From Nocardia paucivorans NBRC 100373 (GTDB taxonomy: Bacteria > Actinomycetota > Actinomycetes > Mycobacteriales > Mycobacteriaceae): a stretch of DNA of 64,000 bases. The notes under the pieces were generated by a model that did not search any database, was not told where the DNA came from, and saw only the letters and a program-made list of their open reading frames with translations. The stretch spans positions 160,549-224,548 of the forward strand of contig NZ_BAGE01000052.1 in assembly GCF_000308675.1 (NCBI RefSeq), given 5' to 3'. The stretch's first letter is position 1. Each line of letters starts with the position of its first letter. This document shows positions 56,325 to 64,000 of the stretch, piece after piece. Both the position numbers and the translations under genes were made by a program.

Positions 56325-56485
56325 CCCGCCGAGGCGGCCGTCGGATGCGCGGCGCTCGTCGCCGCCCGAAATTACCGGCAGGTGCTGGGCGGAATCGGCT
56401 TCACCGCCGAACACGAATTCCACCGACACTACCGACGGGCACTGGTGCTGGGCGCCCTCCTGAGCAGCACCGCGAGCCCACCCGC
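56325..56485 (+). pseudogene. acyl-CoA dehydrogenase C-terminal scrap
   Basis: Rightward frame AAVGCAALVAARNYRQVLGG, IGFTAEHEFHRHYRRALVLG, ALLSS is the terminal helix bundle of acyl-CoA dehydrogenases (consensus QVFGGIGFTWEHD). Only this end remains. The rest of 55,890-56,690 has no recognisable gene. Confidence 0.7.
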
Positions 56486-56698
56486 GAAGCGGGTGCCATC
56501 ACAAGCTCGGTTACGCGCCCCGCCTCGCCCACCTCCGACCGCCTGTCACCGGGGAAAAGAACCATCGGCCCACTCGCCCCGAGCATGCCGGTCGGGACGA
56601 AACCGTCGCGGCCGTCGACACAGGACGCACGGTCGCGCGAGGTCCACCGATCGAGCACAGCGCGAAACGAAGACCCCGGGTACTCATCCGACCGAGGC

Positions 56699-57466
56699 TC
56701 AGTCCTGTCCACGCAGGGTGTGACCGAAGAGCGCGACGAGCTCCCGGTGGTGTCGCTCGGCCGCTTCGGCGTCGTATTCGGCGGTGTCGATCTGGGTGAA
56801 ACCGTGCGCGGCACCGGAATAGACCTCACTGCGGGCCCGTACCCCGCCGGCGGCGAGGGCCTTGTCCAGCGTGTGGATCTGCTCCGGTGTCATTCCCGGA
56901 TCCTCGTCGGCGAATGCGAGATACACCTGCGCGGTGATATCCCCGACGACACCCTCGACACTCGCATCCGTATCGCCGACGAGATTGCTGCCGTGGAAAC
57001 CGGCGGCGGCCGCCACCCGATCCGGATACGCGGCGGCGGTCCGCAATACGAGCCGCACCCCCATGCAGTATCCGGTCAGACCCACCGGCCCCTCGGCCAC
57101 CTGCGGCGCATCGCGCATCCATGCCAGGTATGCACCGGCATCCCGAACCAGGTCGTCGGTATTCGTACCCCGAAGAGCCGTAACGATCCGCTCGAACACC
57201 TCGGCACGGTTGTCCGGGCCGATGAACTCGGGCAGGTCGAAAACCGGTGCGAGACCAAACCGATGGAAAATATTCGGCACCAGCACGGTATAGCCGCTCG
57301 AGGCGATACGATCGGCGACCGCCCGTAGCGCGGGTCGTATTCCGAACGCATCCTGGAACAGCAGGACACCGGGGTAGGCGGCGCTGTCGTCCGGGTGGAC
57401 CAGATAGGCGTCGGCCGTCCCGTCCGGGGTCGGGATGTCCACCGTCGTGCCCCGCACATCCGTCAT
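56699..57466 (-). CDS. dienelactone hydrolase-family protein
   Basis: 255 residues. Alpha/beta hydrolase with the Cys nucleophile in GLTGYCMGVRLVL, Asp in LAFADEDPGMTPEQ, and His in SGAAHGFTQID: the Cys-Asp-His triad specific to dienelactone hydrolases. N-terminal DIPTPDGTADAYLVHPDD fits the family. It hydrolyses lactones or esters in the cytoplasm. The ATG overlaps the stop of the WYL regulator gene by 4 bp, so it is the second gene of that operon and probably its target. Confidence 0.94.
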   Translation of the reverse strand: MTDVRGTTVDIPTPDGTADAYLVHPDDSAAYPGVLLFQDAFGIRPALRAVADRIASSGYTVLVPNIFHRFGLAPVFDLPEFIGPDNRAEVFERIVTALRGTNTDDLVRDAGAYLAWMRDAPQVAEGPVGLTGYCMGVRLVLRTAAAYPDRVAAAAGFHGSNLVGDTDASVEGVVGDITAQVYLAFADEDPGMTPEQIHTLDKALAAGGVRARSEVYSGAAHGFTQIDTAEYDAEAAERHHRELVALFGHTLRGQD

Positions 57467-58524
57467 CGTGGTCGGCCTTCCGTGTCCGTGGCTCTTTCTG
57501 CAGATCGTACGGACCGGCTCCGTGGCGCGGCCGCGTCGGGTCCGCGGTCCGCTTCGGCTTCCGGTCGGTCCGTTCCGGCCATGGCGTCGAGGCGGCGGGC
57601 GAGCGCGGCGGCGGCCTCACACAGCTCCGCCGGCTCGAGCACCTCCACGTCGAAACCCATCCCCACCACGTGCACGGCCAACCGGCCCAAATCGTCCCCA
57701 CCGACGACGAGCACACACCAACCGTCGTGGTCGTCCTCGACGCGCCCCACCTGTGGCGGCACCAGCTTCCGCACCTGGTCAGGGTGGGCGCGCACCCGGA
57801 TCCGGGCCAGGTACCGGTACGGCGCCTCGGCCACCGACCGTTGGACATAGCCGGCCGGATCCGGATGGTCCCTCGACCGGAAATGCCAGGTCGTCGCCAC
57901 CACGTCGTGCATGCGATCCAGACGGAAGGTGCGCCAGTCATCCCGGTCGACATCCCAGGCCATCAGATACCAGCGCCAGTTGGTGGCAACCATCCGCACC
58001 GGCTCGACGGTGCGTTCCCGCTCCTCACCTGCACGTCCGGCATATCGGAATCGCACCCGCACGGCATCCCGGCAGGCGCGCGCGAGCGTCACCAACAGTT
58101 CCGCATCGATCTCGGCTCGGGGTCCGGCCAAGGTCTCGGTGGCTCCGTGCACCGCACGTACCTCGGCACGCAGGCGGGGCGGCATCACCTGGTCGAGTTT
58201 GGTGAGCGCCCGCAATGCCGCCTCACCCGCCCCGGCGACGGTGCCACCGGCCGCCAAGCGCAGGGATACCGCCGTCGCGATCGCTTCCGCATCGTCGAGC
58301 AGCAACGGTGGCAGCCGGGCTCCGGCACCGAGTCGATAACCGCCACCGACACCGGCCGCCGCCTGCACGGGATAGCCGAGCGCCCGCAGCCGCTCCACGT
58401 CCCGACGCACCGAGCGATCGGTGACACCCAGTTCGGCGGCGAGTTCGGCGGAGGTCCAGGACGGACGGCGTTGCAGCAGTTCCAGCAGCCGCAACACCCG
58501 CTCGGTGGTTCCCTCCACGCTCAC
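57463..58524 (-). CDS. WYL-domain transcriptional regulator
   Basis: 353 residues, GTG start. N-terminal HTH_11: RVLRLLELLQRRPSWTSAEL, AAELGVTDRSVRRDVERLRA. The WYL domain follows: VRFRYAGRAGEERERTVEPV, then RWYLMAWDVDRDDWRTFRLD with the W-Y-L triad, and a C-terminal WCX extension near 240-320. Such regulators respond to nucleotides or damage products and often repress a neighbouring enzyme; here the overlapping dienelactone hydrolase. It is divergent from the DinB gene across only 61 bp. Confidence 0.94.
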   Translation of the reverse strand: MSVEGTTERVLRLLELLQRRPSWTSAELAAELGVTDRSVRRDVERLRALGYPVQAAAGVGGGYRLGAGARLPPLLLDDAEAIATAVSLRLAAGGTVAGAGEAALRALTKLDQVMPPRLRAEVRAVHGATETLAGPRAEIDAELLVTLARACRDAVRVRFRYAGRAGEERERTVEPVRMVATNWRWYLMAWDVDRDDWRTFRLDRMHDVVATTWHFRSRDHPDPAGYVQRSVAEAPYRYLARIRVRAHPDQVRKLVPPQVGRVEDDHDGWCVLVVGGDDLGRLAVHVVGMGFDVEVLEPAELCEAAAALARRLDAMAGTDRPEAEADRGPDAAAPRSRSVRSAERATDTEGRPR

Positions 58525-58585
58525 CCGAATATCGTGTCACGAATCGCGGAACGAATCTGTCCGCAATAGGCGTAATGCTGTTCCC

Positions 58586-59176
58586 ATGACCGATCAAGTC
58601 TGGAATCCCGTACTCCGAGATCAGGTGGACTGGTTGTGGACGAACCAGCTACGCGGCCGTCTCGACGGACTCACCGACGACGAGTACTTCTGGGAACCGG
58701 TGCCCGACTGCTGGAGTGTGCGGCCCCGCGGCACCGGCACCGCGCCGGTACAGGGCGGGTCCGGCGCGATGACCGTCGACTTCGCGTTCCCGCAGCCCGA
58801 TCCACCGCCGTTCACCACGATCGCCTGGCGGCTCGCCCATGTGATCGTCGGTGTGCTCGCGGTCCGCAATGCCGCGCATTTCGGCCGCCCGGCCACCGAC
58901 TACGGGTCGTTCGAGTACGCCGCCACGGCAACCGAGGCACTGGCCCAGCTCGACCGGGAATACGCCCGGTGGAGGGCCGGGGTCGAATCGCTCGGCGAAA
59001 GCGGTCTGGCCCGGCCGTGCGGACCGGCGGAAGGACCCTACGCCGACCTTCCGATGGCGACACTGGTGCTGCACATCAACCGCGAGTTGATCCACCATCT
59101 GGCCGAGGTATGCCTGCTGCGTGACCTCTACCTGCACACCCATCGAGCAACCCTGGTAGGGAGCGAACCGCGATGA
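58586..59176 (+). CDS. DinB-family protein (DinB_2)
   Basis: 196 residues from ATG 58586. A four-helix bundle with the metal triad in WRLAHVIVGVLAVRNAAHFG and VLHINRELIHHLAEVCLLRD; the segment LRDQVDWLWTNQLRGRLDGL starts the first helix. DinB proteins are mycothiol-dependent transferases or of unknown function. Its TGA overlaps the next gene's ATG by 4 bp. Confidence 0.9.
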   Translation: MTDQVWNPVLRDQVDWLWTNQLRGRLDGLTDDEYFWEPVPDCWSVRPRGTGTAPVQGGSGAMTVDFAFPQPDPPPFTTIAWRLAHVIVGVLAVRNAAHFGRPATDYGSFEYAATATEALAQLDREYARWRAGVESLGESGLARPCGPAEGPYADLPMATLVLHINRELIHHLAEVCLLRDLYLHTHRATLVGSEPR

Positions 59177-59610
59177 CCCGCGATATCCAGATCACCTTCG
59201 ACTGTGCCGACCCGGCCGCATCGGCGGCGTTCTGGGCCGAGGCCCTCGGCTATCGACCACAGGACCCGCCCGAGGGATTCGACTCGTGGGAACAGGCCTT
59301 GGACGCCATGGGCGTACCACCCGAGCGCCGTAACGACGCGGCGGCGGTGGTCGACCCCGAGGGCTCCGGCCCGCGGCTTTACTTTCAACGAGTACCGGAA
59401 GGCAAGCAGCGCAAAAATCGCGTACACCTCGATATACGGGCCGCTCCCGGGCTCGTGGGCGAGGAGCGGATGGCGGCATTGGAGACCGAGGCCGAGCGGC
59501 TTGTCTCCCATGGCGCCACTCGACTGCGCCGTCACGAACCCGCTCCCCCACTCGATGCCGGTCATATCGTGATGGCAGACCCCGAGGGCAACGAGTTCTG
59601 CCTCGACTGA
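59173..59610 (+). CDS. VOC-family glyoxalase-like protein
   Basis: 145 residues. ITFDCADPAASAAFWAEALG, RLYFQRVPEGKQRKNRVHLD and GHIVMADPEGNEFCLD give the single VOC domain of the Glyoxalase_6 type; the C-terminal MADPEGNEFC motif is characteristic. Translationally coupled to the DinB gene. Function unknown; the pair may act on the same small molecule. Confidence 0.93.
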   Translation: MTRDIQITFDCADPAASAAFWAEALGYRPQDPPEGFDSWEQALDAMGVPPERRNDAAAVVDPEGSGPRLYFQRVPEGKQRKNRVHLDIRAAPGLVGEERMAALETEAERLVSHGATRLRRHEPAPPLDAGHIVMADPEGNEFCLD

Positions 59611-59689
59611 TCCGTCACGGACGACTCCGCGATGTCGACATGCCCGCGGCGCGGCCCTTCGGTCCATCCCGCCGCGCGTGGGGATTCCG

Positions 59690-59875
59690 CCGTAGCCATG
59701 CCGTGAGCATCACGCCGAGCGGCCGCACTCCCCTCGCCGCCGTGCATCGCCGACGAGGTGATGACCGAGCTGCTCGCCCCGTTTTCCCGGACGAACGCCG
59801 ACAGTTGCACGATCTGCTCGCCCGGTTCATCGACCACGCGGCCGAAAAGGACGGATACCGCGGCCGACCGGACCG
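59690..59875 (+). pseudogene. MarR-family regulator C-terminal relic
   Basis: Fragments AVSITPSGRTPLAAVH, a neighbouring-frame VMTELLAPF and FPDERRQLHDLLARFIDHAA follow the wing-to-dimerisation-helix part of MarR proteins, with frame changes and no N-terminal half. It ends before the convergent SDR-like gene. Confidence 0.6.
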
Positions 59876-59908
59876 CGAGTTCGCGGTCCGGTCGGCCCCC
59901 ACTCGCGA

Positions 59909-60685
59909 CTATCCGGAAACGGCACCGGAGGCGGGTAGTTCGTCCGTTTTCCGCCGCAGTGTCGGCGACCCGATCTCCACTTCCACTTCGTCTCGGCGCA
60001 TGTGCATGTCCCACAGCGCTTCCGCGAGCCGATCCGGATCGACCCGGTCCATCACCAGCCCATCGGCCCCGTCCACCGGCAGCCCCTCGGGATCGGCATC
60101 CACCAGCGCCGCCGCTGCGCTGCGTTCGATCAGATCACCGATCAACAACGCCCCCACATATACTCCCCGCGGCGTCAGTTCCCGATGCAGCGCGTGCAGA
60201 TGATTGCGCAACGCCGCCTGGGCCAACCCGACACTGCCGGTCATGGGTTCCGGGTATTTCGACGCCATTCCCAGTGCGTACAGCAGTGACCCGGTGCCAC
60301 TTTCGGCCATGGCCGGCCATACGGCGCGCGCCACCGCGACCGGCGACAGCAGATTGAACGCCAACTGCTCCCGCAGCAGTTCCGGTTCGACGTCCAGGGT
60401 CGCGGACACACTGGTGCCCAGGCCGTCCGGACCGTAGTAGGCCACTTCGAGCGGGCCGAGTCGGCGGGTGATCCGCTCGACCACACTCGCCACCCCGGCG
60501 TGGTCGGCGAGATCGGCCGGAAAGGCCTCGGCTCTGATCCCTTCCCCGGCAAGGGTTTTCACATACGCGGCCAACTTCCGCTCGGTCCGGGACACCAGCG
60601 CGACCGATAGCCCTGCACTCCCGAATCGGCGCGCCACGGACAGTCCGAGCGCCGGACCGGCGCCGAAGACCGTAACCACTCCCAT
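59909..60685 (-). CDS. SDR-like oxidoreductase without the YxxxK pair
   Basis: 258 residues from ATG 60685; AGGAGG is nine bases upstream, while an in-frame GTG at 60694 is too close to that site. Rossmann motif MGVVTVFGAGPALGLSVARR replaces TGxxxGxG with a GAGPALG variant. The catalytic region reads LYALGMASKYPEPMTGSVGL then AQAALRNHLHALHRELTPRG: the expected Tyr and Lys are replaced (GSVGLAQ), so classic SDR catalysis is unlikely. Fold is otherwise complete. Similar proteins are frequent in actinobacteria beside TetR genes, as here. Likely repressed through the paired operators at its start. Confidence 0.88.
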   Translation of the reverse strand: MGVVTVFGAGPALGLSVARRFGSAGLSVALVSRTERKLAAYVKTLAGEGIRAEAFPADLADHAGVASVVERITRRLGPLEVAYYGPDGLGTSVSATLDVEPELLREQLAFNLLSPVAVARAVWPAMAESGTGSLLYALGMASKYPEPMTGSVGLAQAALRNHLHALHRELTPRGVYVGALLIGDLIERSAAAALVDADPEGLPVDGADGLVMDRVDPDRLAEALWDMHMRRDEVEVEIGSPTLRRKTDELPASGAVSG

Positions 60686-60699
60686 GGACTCCACCCTCC

Positions 60700-60760
60700 T
60701 AAGTTGAGAACCACCTCGAGTTATGCAGACTACCCCTAAGTTGAGGATGGTCTCAACTTA
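60700..60760. promoter_or_regulatory. two matching TetR operators
   Basis: Site 1, 60,700-60,723: TAAGTTGAG-aaccac-CTCGAGTTA (7 of 9 paired). Site 2, 60,737-60,760: TAAGTTGAG-gatggt-CTCAACTTA (9 of 9 paired). Same half-site and spacer length, between the divergent SDR-like and TetR starts, so a TetR dimer should bind both and shut both genes. Confidence 0.85.
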
Positions 60761-60774
60761 TTTAGAATGAAGGT

Positions 60775-61434
60775 ATGCCGACCCGGAGCGACTCCCGAGG
60801 ACTGCGCAGCGACGCCCGCCGCAACCGCGAGCAGCTCATTGCCGCGGCCCGGACCGTCTTCGCGGACAAGGGGATCGACGCTCCACTGGAAGCCGTGGCG
60901 CGCGCGGCCGGGGTATCCATCGGTACGCTCTACAACCGGTTCCCCCGCCGGGACGACCTGGTCGCGGCAGCCTGCCTCGACCTGGTGGAAAACGGCATCA
61001 CCGTAGGCGAACGCGCGCTGGCGATGCCCGATCCCTGGGAAGCGTTCACCTGGTTCCTGACCACCGTCTGCGAACTCCAGGTGACCGACCGCGGCTACGC
61101 CGACGTATGCGCTCGCGATTTCCCCGACACACCGGCCATCGGCGAGGTGAAACAGCGCGCGAGCCGGAACTTCGACTCGATCCTGGCACGGGCCAAGGAA
61201 TCCGGCGACCTACGCTCGGACTTCACCGCCGAGGACGCGGCGCTGGCCATGGCCGCGGTGGTGCGCACCGCGGAATTGTCCCGACCCGATGCACCTGATG
61301 CCTGGCGGCGGCACCTGACGTTCCTGCTCGACGGCCTCCGGGCCTGCGCCGCACATCCCACCGACCCACCCCCACATGCTCCGAGCACGGTCGATCCACA
61401 AAAGGATGATATCACTCTCTTCAAAAGAGAGTGA
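60775..61434 (+). CDS. TetR-family transcriptional regulator
   Basis: 219 residues. N-terminal HTH: LIAAARTVFADKGIDAPLEA, VARAAGVSIGTLYNRFPRRD. C-terminal helices resemble the SbtR-type group. GAAGG lies close upstream of the ATG. Divergent from the SDR-like gene; the two TAAGTTGAG palindromes are its likely targets. Its last codons lie inside a long perfect palindrome (61,409-61,437). Confidence 0.94.
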   Translation: MPTRSDSRGLRSDARRNREQLIAAARTVFADKGIDAPLEAVARAAGVSIGTLYNRFPRRDDLVAAACLDLVENGITVGERALAMPDPWEAFTWFLTTVCELQVTDRGYADVCARDFPDTPAIGEVKQRASRNFDSILARAKESGDLRSDFTAEDAALAMAAVVRTAELSRPDAPDAWRRHLTFLLDGLRACAAHPTDPPPHAPSTVDPQKDDITLFKRE

Positions 61435-61437
61435 TAT
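61409..61437. promoter_or_regulatory. 29-bp perfect palindrome overlapping a stop codon
   Basis: ATATCACTCTCTT-CAA-AAGAGAGTGATAT with 13-bp perfect arms, covering the last codons and TGA of the TetR gene and about 100 bp before the second TetR gene. No T-run follows, and a three-base loop favours either a hairpin terminator or, more likely, an operator for the downstream TetR. The half-site ATCACTCTC recurs at about 62,199 just after that gene. Confidence 0.7.
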
Positions 61438-61539
61438 TCTCAAAAATCGAAATGAAGGCAGGTCGGGCGTCCGAGGGCAGGGCCGGCTCCAGTAGAGTGC
61501 ATTCATGTTCTCCACACATGGGACCGAGTTGGTCGACCG

Positions 61540-62193
61540 GTGAGCAACCCCAGCGAAGAGCCGGCCTGGAAGCAACGTGCGGTTGAACGCTCCATCAGAA
61601 CCGCCAAGCTGCGCGCAGAGCAGCGTGTGCAGCGTTTCCTCGATGCCGCCCAGGCGATCATCGCCGAGAAGGGCACCACCGATTTCACGGTCCAGGAGGT
61701 CGTGGATCGGTCACGCCAGTCCCTGCGTAGCTTTTATCTGCAGTTCGACGGAAAGCACGAACTGCTGTTGGCCCTGTTCGAGGACGCCCTCAGCCGCACC
61801 GCGGACCAGATTCGAGCCGCTGCGAGCGGTAAGGACGACCCGCTGGACCGACTGCGCCTGGCCGTCGAGTTGCTCTACGCGCTGTGCCGCCCCGACCCCA
61901 CCGCACAACGGCCGCTGTTCACCGATTTCGCCCCTCGGTTGCTGGTCACCCATCCAACCCAGGTCAAGGTGGCACACGCGCCGCTGGTGGGTCTGTTCAC
62001 CGAACTGATGACCGAGGCCGCCGAGGCGAATCTGCTGCGCCCCGAGGTGAATCCACGCCGGATGTCCGCCATGGTGATACAGACGGTCATGTTCACCGCA
62101 CAGTCCAGCGGCGGCGACGACGAAACCGGCGACCCGATCACGGCCGAGGAGGTCTGGGACTTCTGTTCGCAGGGGTTCACCCGGAAACCGTAG
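61540..62193 (+). CDS. TetR-family transcriptional regulator
   Basis: 217 residues, GTG start. HTH: FLDAAQAIIAEKGTTDFTVQ, EVVDRSRQSLRSFYLQFDGK, typical TetR_N. The rest is helical with no ligand clue. It follows the palindrome at 61,409-61,437 and precedes another ATCACTCTC half-site near 62,199, so the sites probably belong to this protein. Target genes are not obvious; the next gene is an AraC regulator. Confidence 0.93.
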   Translation: MSNPSEEPAWKQRAVERSIRTAKLRAEQRVQRFLDAAQAIIAEKGTTDFTVQEVVDRSRQSLRSFYLQFDGKHELLLALFEDALSRTADQIRAAASGKDDPLDRLRLAVELLYALCRPDPTAQRPLFTDFAPRLLVTHPTQVKVAHAPLVGLFTELMTEAAEANLLRPEVNPRRMSAMVIQTVMFTAQSSGGDDETGDPITAEEVWDFCSQGFTRKP

Positions 62194-62426
62194 GAGAACA
62201 TCACTCTCCCCCATCGAGAGCTATGGCTTACATTGGGGCATGCCCGTTCTCTGGATCGGAGCCGCTCGGTCCGCATACGACCCGGCCGGACCGGTGGCCC
62301 CGTCGAGACCCGGCGGTCGCTCCCGGGCCACGCCGCTAGGATGGGTGTTCCGGCCGCATCGGTCGGTGAACGACGACGCCGACCCGCGGCGTGTTCCGGG
62401 CAGTTCGGCGAGCGGGTGGTATCTCT

Positions 62427-63380
62427 ATGACGATCTCGACCTTCCAGAGCGACGACCTCGGCGTCACCGAGGAATTCCTCAGCTCGACCTATACCCGGAT
62501 CCGGATCGGCAGCGACTCTCGACATCCCCGGGCCACCATCTCTCGTATCGATTCCGGAACTGTGAGTGTGGACGATGTCGCCTTCGATTTCGAAATGGAT
62601 TATCGGGCAGATCCATTGGGGAAGGTGTGCCTGTGCAGTATGGAGACCGGCACGATCGAAGCACGTCTCCCCGACTGCTCGAACGATACCTTCGGCCCCG
62701 GCGACACCGCCCTACTCGCTCCCCTCGAACTGCCGTTCTCCGGAACACTGCACCACGTGCGTTACACGATCGCCATGTTCGATCCCCGGTTGCTCGACCA
62801 GGTGGCCGAAAGCCACCCCGGCCGGGAGCGGGAACCCGTGCGATTGACCGGCCACCGGCCCGTCTCCGCCGCAACGGCTCGCTCACTGCGCGATACCATC
62901 GCCCACTTGCGCGATAACGTCCTCGCCGACCCGCTCCTGCGCAGCGAACCCCTGGTAGTGGCCAACGCCACCCGGTATCTGGCCGCCATCACCTTGACCG
63001 CGTTACCCAACAACACGCACACCGAGCCCACGAGCACCGATACCCACGACGCCCACCCCGACACTCTGCGCCGCGCCATCGCCTATCTGGACGCGCATAT
63101 CGCCGAGGACATCTCGGTGGCCGATATCGCGTCCGCCGCCCATGTCACCATCCGGGCCGTACAGCTGGCGTTTCGCCGGCACCTGGACACCACACCGATG
63201 GCCTATCTGCGTCGCATGCGGTTACAGGCCGCACACGAGCAGCTGCGCGCCGCCTCCCCCGAGAACGGCCAAACCGTCACCGCGATCGCGGCCCGCTGGG
63301 GGTTCGCGCATCCCGGTCGCTTCGCCGCCGAGTATCGACGCGCCTACGGCCGCAGCCCCAGCGCGGTCCTGCGCGGTTAG
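62427..63380 (+). CDS. AraC-family transcriptional regulator
   Basis: 317 residues from ATG 62427; an upstream in-frame start adds 12 unlike residues. N-terminal sensor (about 15-180) of the AraC_binding_2 kind with ETGTIEARLPDCSNDTFGPG. C-terminal two HTHs: VADIASAAHVTIRAVQLAFR and TVTAIAARWGFAHPGRFAAE, ending YRRAYGRSPSAVLRG. Converges on the GAF gene, the two stops overlapping by a few bases. Not closely similar to the AraC regulator at 39.8 kb except in the HTH. Confidence 0.93.
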   Translation: MTISTFQSDDLGVTEEFLSSTYTRIRIGSDSRHPRATISRIDSGTVSVDDVAFDFEMDYRADPLGKVCLCSMETGTIEARLPDCSNDTFGPGDTALLAPLELPFSGTLHHVRYTIAMFDPRLLDQVAESHPGREREPVRLTGHRPVSAATARSLRDTIAHLRDNVLADPLLRSEPLVVANATRYLAAITLTALPNNTHTEPTSTDTHDAHPDTLRRAIAYLDAHIAEDISVADIASAAHVTIRAVQLAFRRHLDTTPMAYLRRMRLQAAHEQLRAASPENGQTVTAIAARWGFAHPGRFAAEYRRAYGRSPSAVLRG

Positions 63381-63886
63381 GGCCGCGAAACCGCCCATCG
63401 CATGGACTCGGCGAAACGATCGGCGGTGTCGACCAGCACGGGAACAGGCTGGTCGGAGAAGGCGCCCACCCGACCCGTGTACAGATCGAACACGGCCACC
63501 GCGGTGCCGTCGACGAGCACCGGCAGGCAGTAGACCGACCGGATACCCAACAGTCGTAGCTCGGCCGCGCATTCGGTCCATAGCGATACCTCGTGTAGGT
63601 CGCCCACCTCGATGGACCTGCCGGTGGACCGAACGTCCCGGTTCGGGGAGGCGCCCGCGATGATCTGGGCCTCCTCGGCCAGTTTCGCGCTGAGCGAGGT
63701 CCAAGCGGCCACCCGGGGCTCGTTGTCGAGCCACACGGTCACCCCGACCATGACATCCATCGGAAGCCGTTCGGCGAGCGGGACCATGAGGTCGGACAAC
63801 TCGGCGTGCCAGGTAGGAGCGGCCCCACGCACGGCACCATCGCACCCACCGGTCACCACGGTCGTGTCGCCCACCAGTACCTCCAT
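63377..63886 (-). CDS. GAF-domain protein
   Basis: 169 residues. A single GAF domain: HAELSDLMVPLAERLPMDVM at the N-terminal helix, EEAQIIAGASPNRDVRSTGR, then LLGIRSVYCLPVLVDGTAVA and VFDLYTGRVGAFSDQ, the standard strand order. No HTH or ANTAR output domain is attached, so it may be a sensor partner or part of a multi-protein relay. Stop overlaps the convergent AraC stop. Confidence 0.85.
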   Translation of the reverse strand: MEVLVGDTTVVTGGCDGAVRGAAPTWHAELSDLMVPLAERLPMDVMVGVTVWLDNEPRVAAWTSLSAKLAEEAQIIAGASPNRDVRSTGRSIEVGDLHEVSLWTECAAELRLLGIRSVYCLPVLVDGTAVAVFDLYTGRVGAFSDQPVPVLVDTADRFAESMRWAVSRP

Positions 63887-64000
63887 CCCGGTCGATCCCG
63901 TTCCCCGGCCGGGCGCCGGTATCGCATATCGGCTATGACACGCTGATACCTATACCATGCCGACCACTGCCATTTCGTCAGTCACCCTCGGCGAAGACCT

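Noticed and set aside
1..64000. CRISPR array, tRNA, rRNA or prophage attachment site
   Set aside because: No regularly spaced repeats, cloverleaf-like or rRNA-like stretches noticed; the tandem repeats found have no spacers.

Overview
The window looks like chromosome of a mycolic-acid actinomycete, most likely Nocardia. It is GC-rich throughout, has many short 4-bp ATGA/GTGA gene overlaps, and carries families typical of that group (deazaflavin-dependent nitroreductase, F420-type LLM relic, TIGR03086 protein, FadR/WYL/TetR regulators). Its dominant feature also matches, from memory, the nocardiosis-associated polyketide (NOCAP) synthase. All product names are homology calls made by eye; no search was run.

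Region 1 (1-29,265, all minus strand): two translationally coupled giant type I PKS genes, the second running off the left edge. Read in transcription order the line is M1 KS-AT-DH-ACP, M2 KS-DH-ER-KR-ACP, M3 KS-AT-DH-KR-ACP, M4 KS-KR-ACP, M5 KS | (new protein) DH-ACP-KR, M6 KS-MT-ACP, M7 KS-ACP, M8 KS... Only M1 and M3 contain an AT, so the other modules must be loaded in trans. This order, including a module 5 split over two polypeptides, fits the published NOCAP synthase: triene from M1-M3, hydroxyl from M4, second triene from an iterating M5, C-methylated resorcyl head group from M6-M8. The trans-AT, release and tailoring genes are presumably further left, outside the window.

Region 2 (29.3-38.5 kb): a divergent FadR-type GntR regulator with a near-perfect operator-like palindrome faces the PKS. 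Next come a TesB-type thioesterase overlapping a DUF427 protein with an 18-bp x4 repeat, an aldehyde dehydrogenase relic, a class III CoA-transferase and a repeat-free secreted-looking hypothetical protein. A LysR-centred cluster follows: a Tat-exported class A beta-lactamase homologue in which all four catalytic residues tested (Ser70, Lys73, Ser130, Glu166) are replaced lies divergent from the LysR gene, and the LysR gene overlaps a cytosolic beta-lactamase-fold hydrolase with intact SxxK/SDN/KTG motifs.

Region 3 (38.5-56.7 kb): small enzymes and regulators (MaoC hydratase, two AraC-type loci overall, cupin, P450 plus ferredoxin next to an IS30-HTH/MarR fusion regulator, DoxX, Dps, a phytoene-desaturase-like oxidoreductase) mixed with an unusually dense set of broken genes: acyl-CoA synthetase, amidohydrolase, type III PKS, SDR, methyltransferase, NAD-binding dehydrogenase, DapB-like, LLM, M23 peptidase, crotonase and acyl-CoA dehydrogenase relics. 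Several carry fresh-looking 11-19 bp tandem duplications. Two small overlapping gene pairs look like conflict systems: a HEFGH metallopeptidase with a very acidic partner (47.2-48.3 kb), and a Phd/YefM antitoxin with a PIN-like partner (52.9-53.6 kb).

Region 4 (56.7-64 kb): a WYL regulator/dienelactone hydrolase operon, a DinB/VOC operon, an SDR-like protein divergent from a TetR regulator with two matching operators, a second TetR, an AraC regulator and a GAF protein. I saw no rRNA, tRNA, CRISPR array, intact transposase or integrase.
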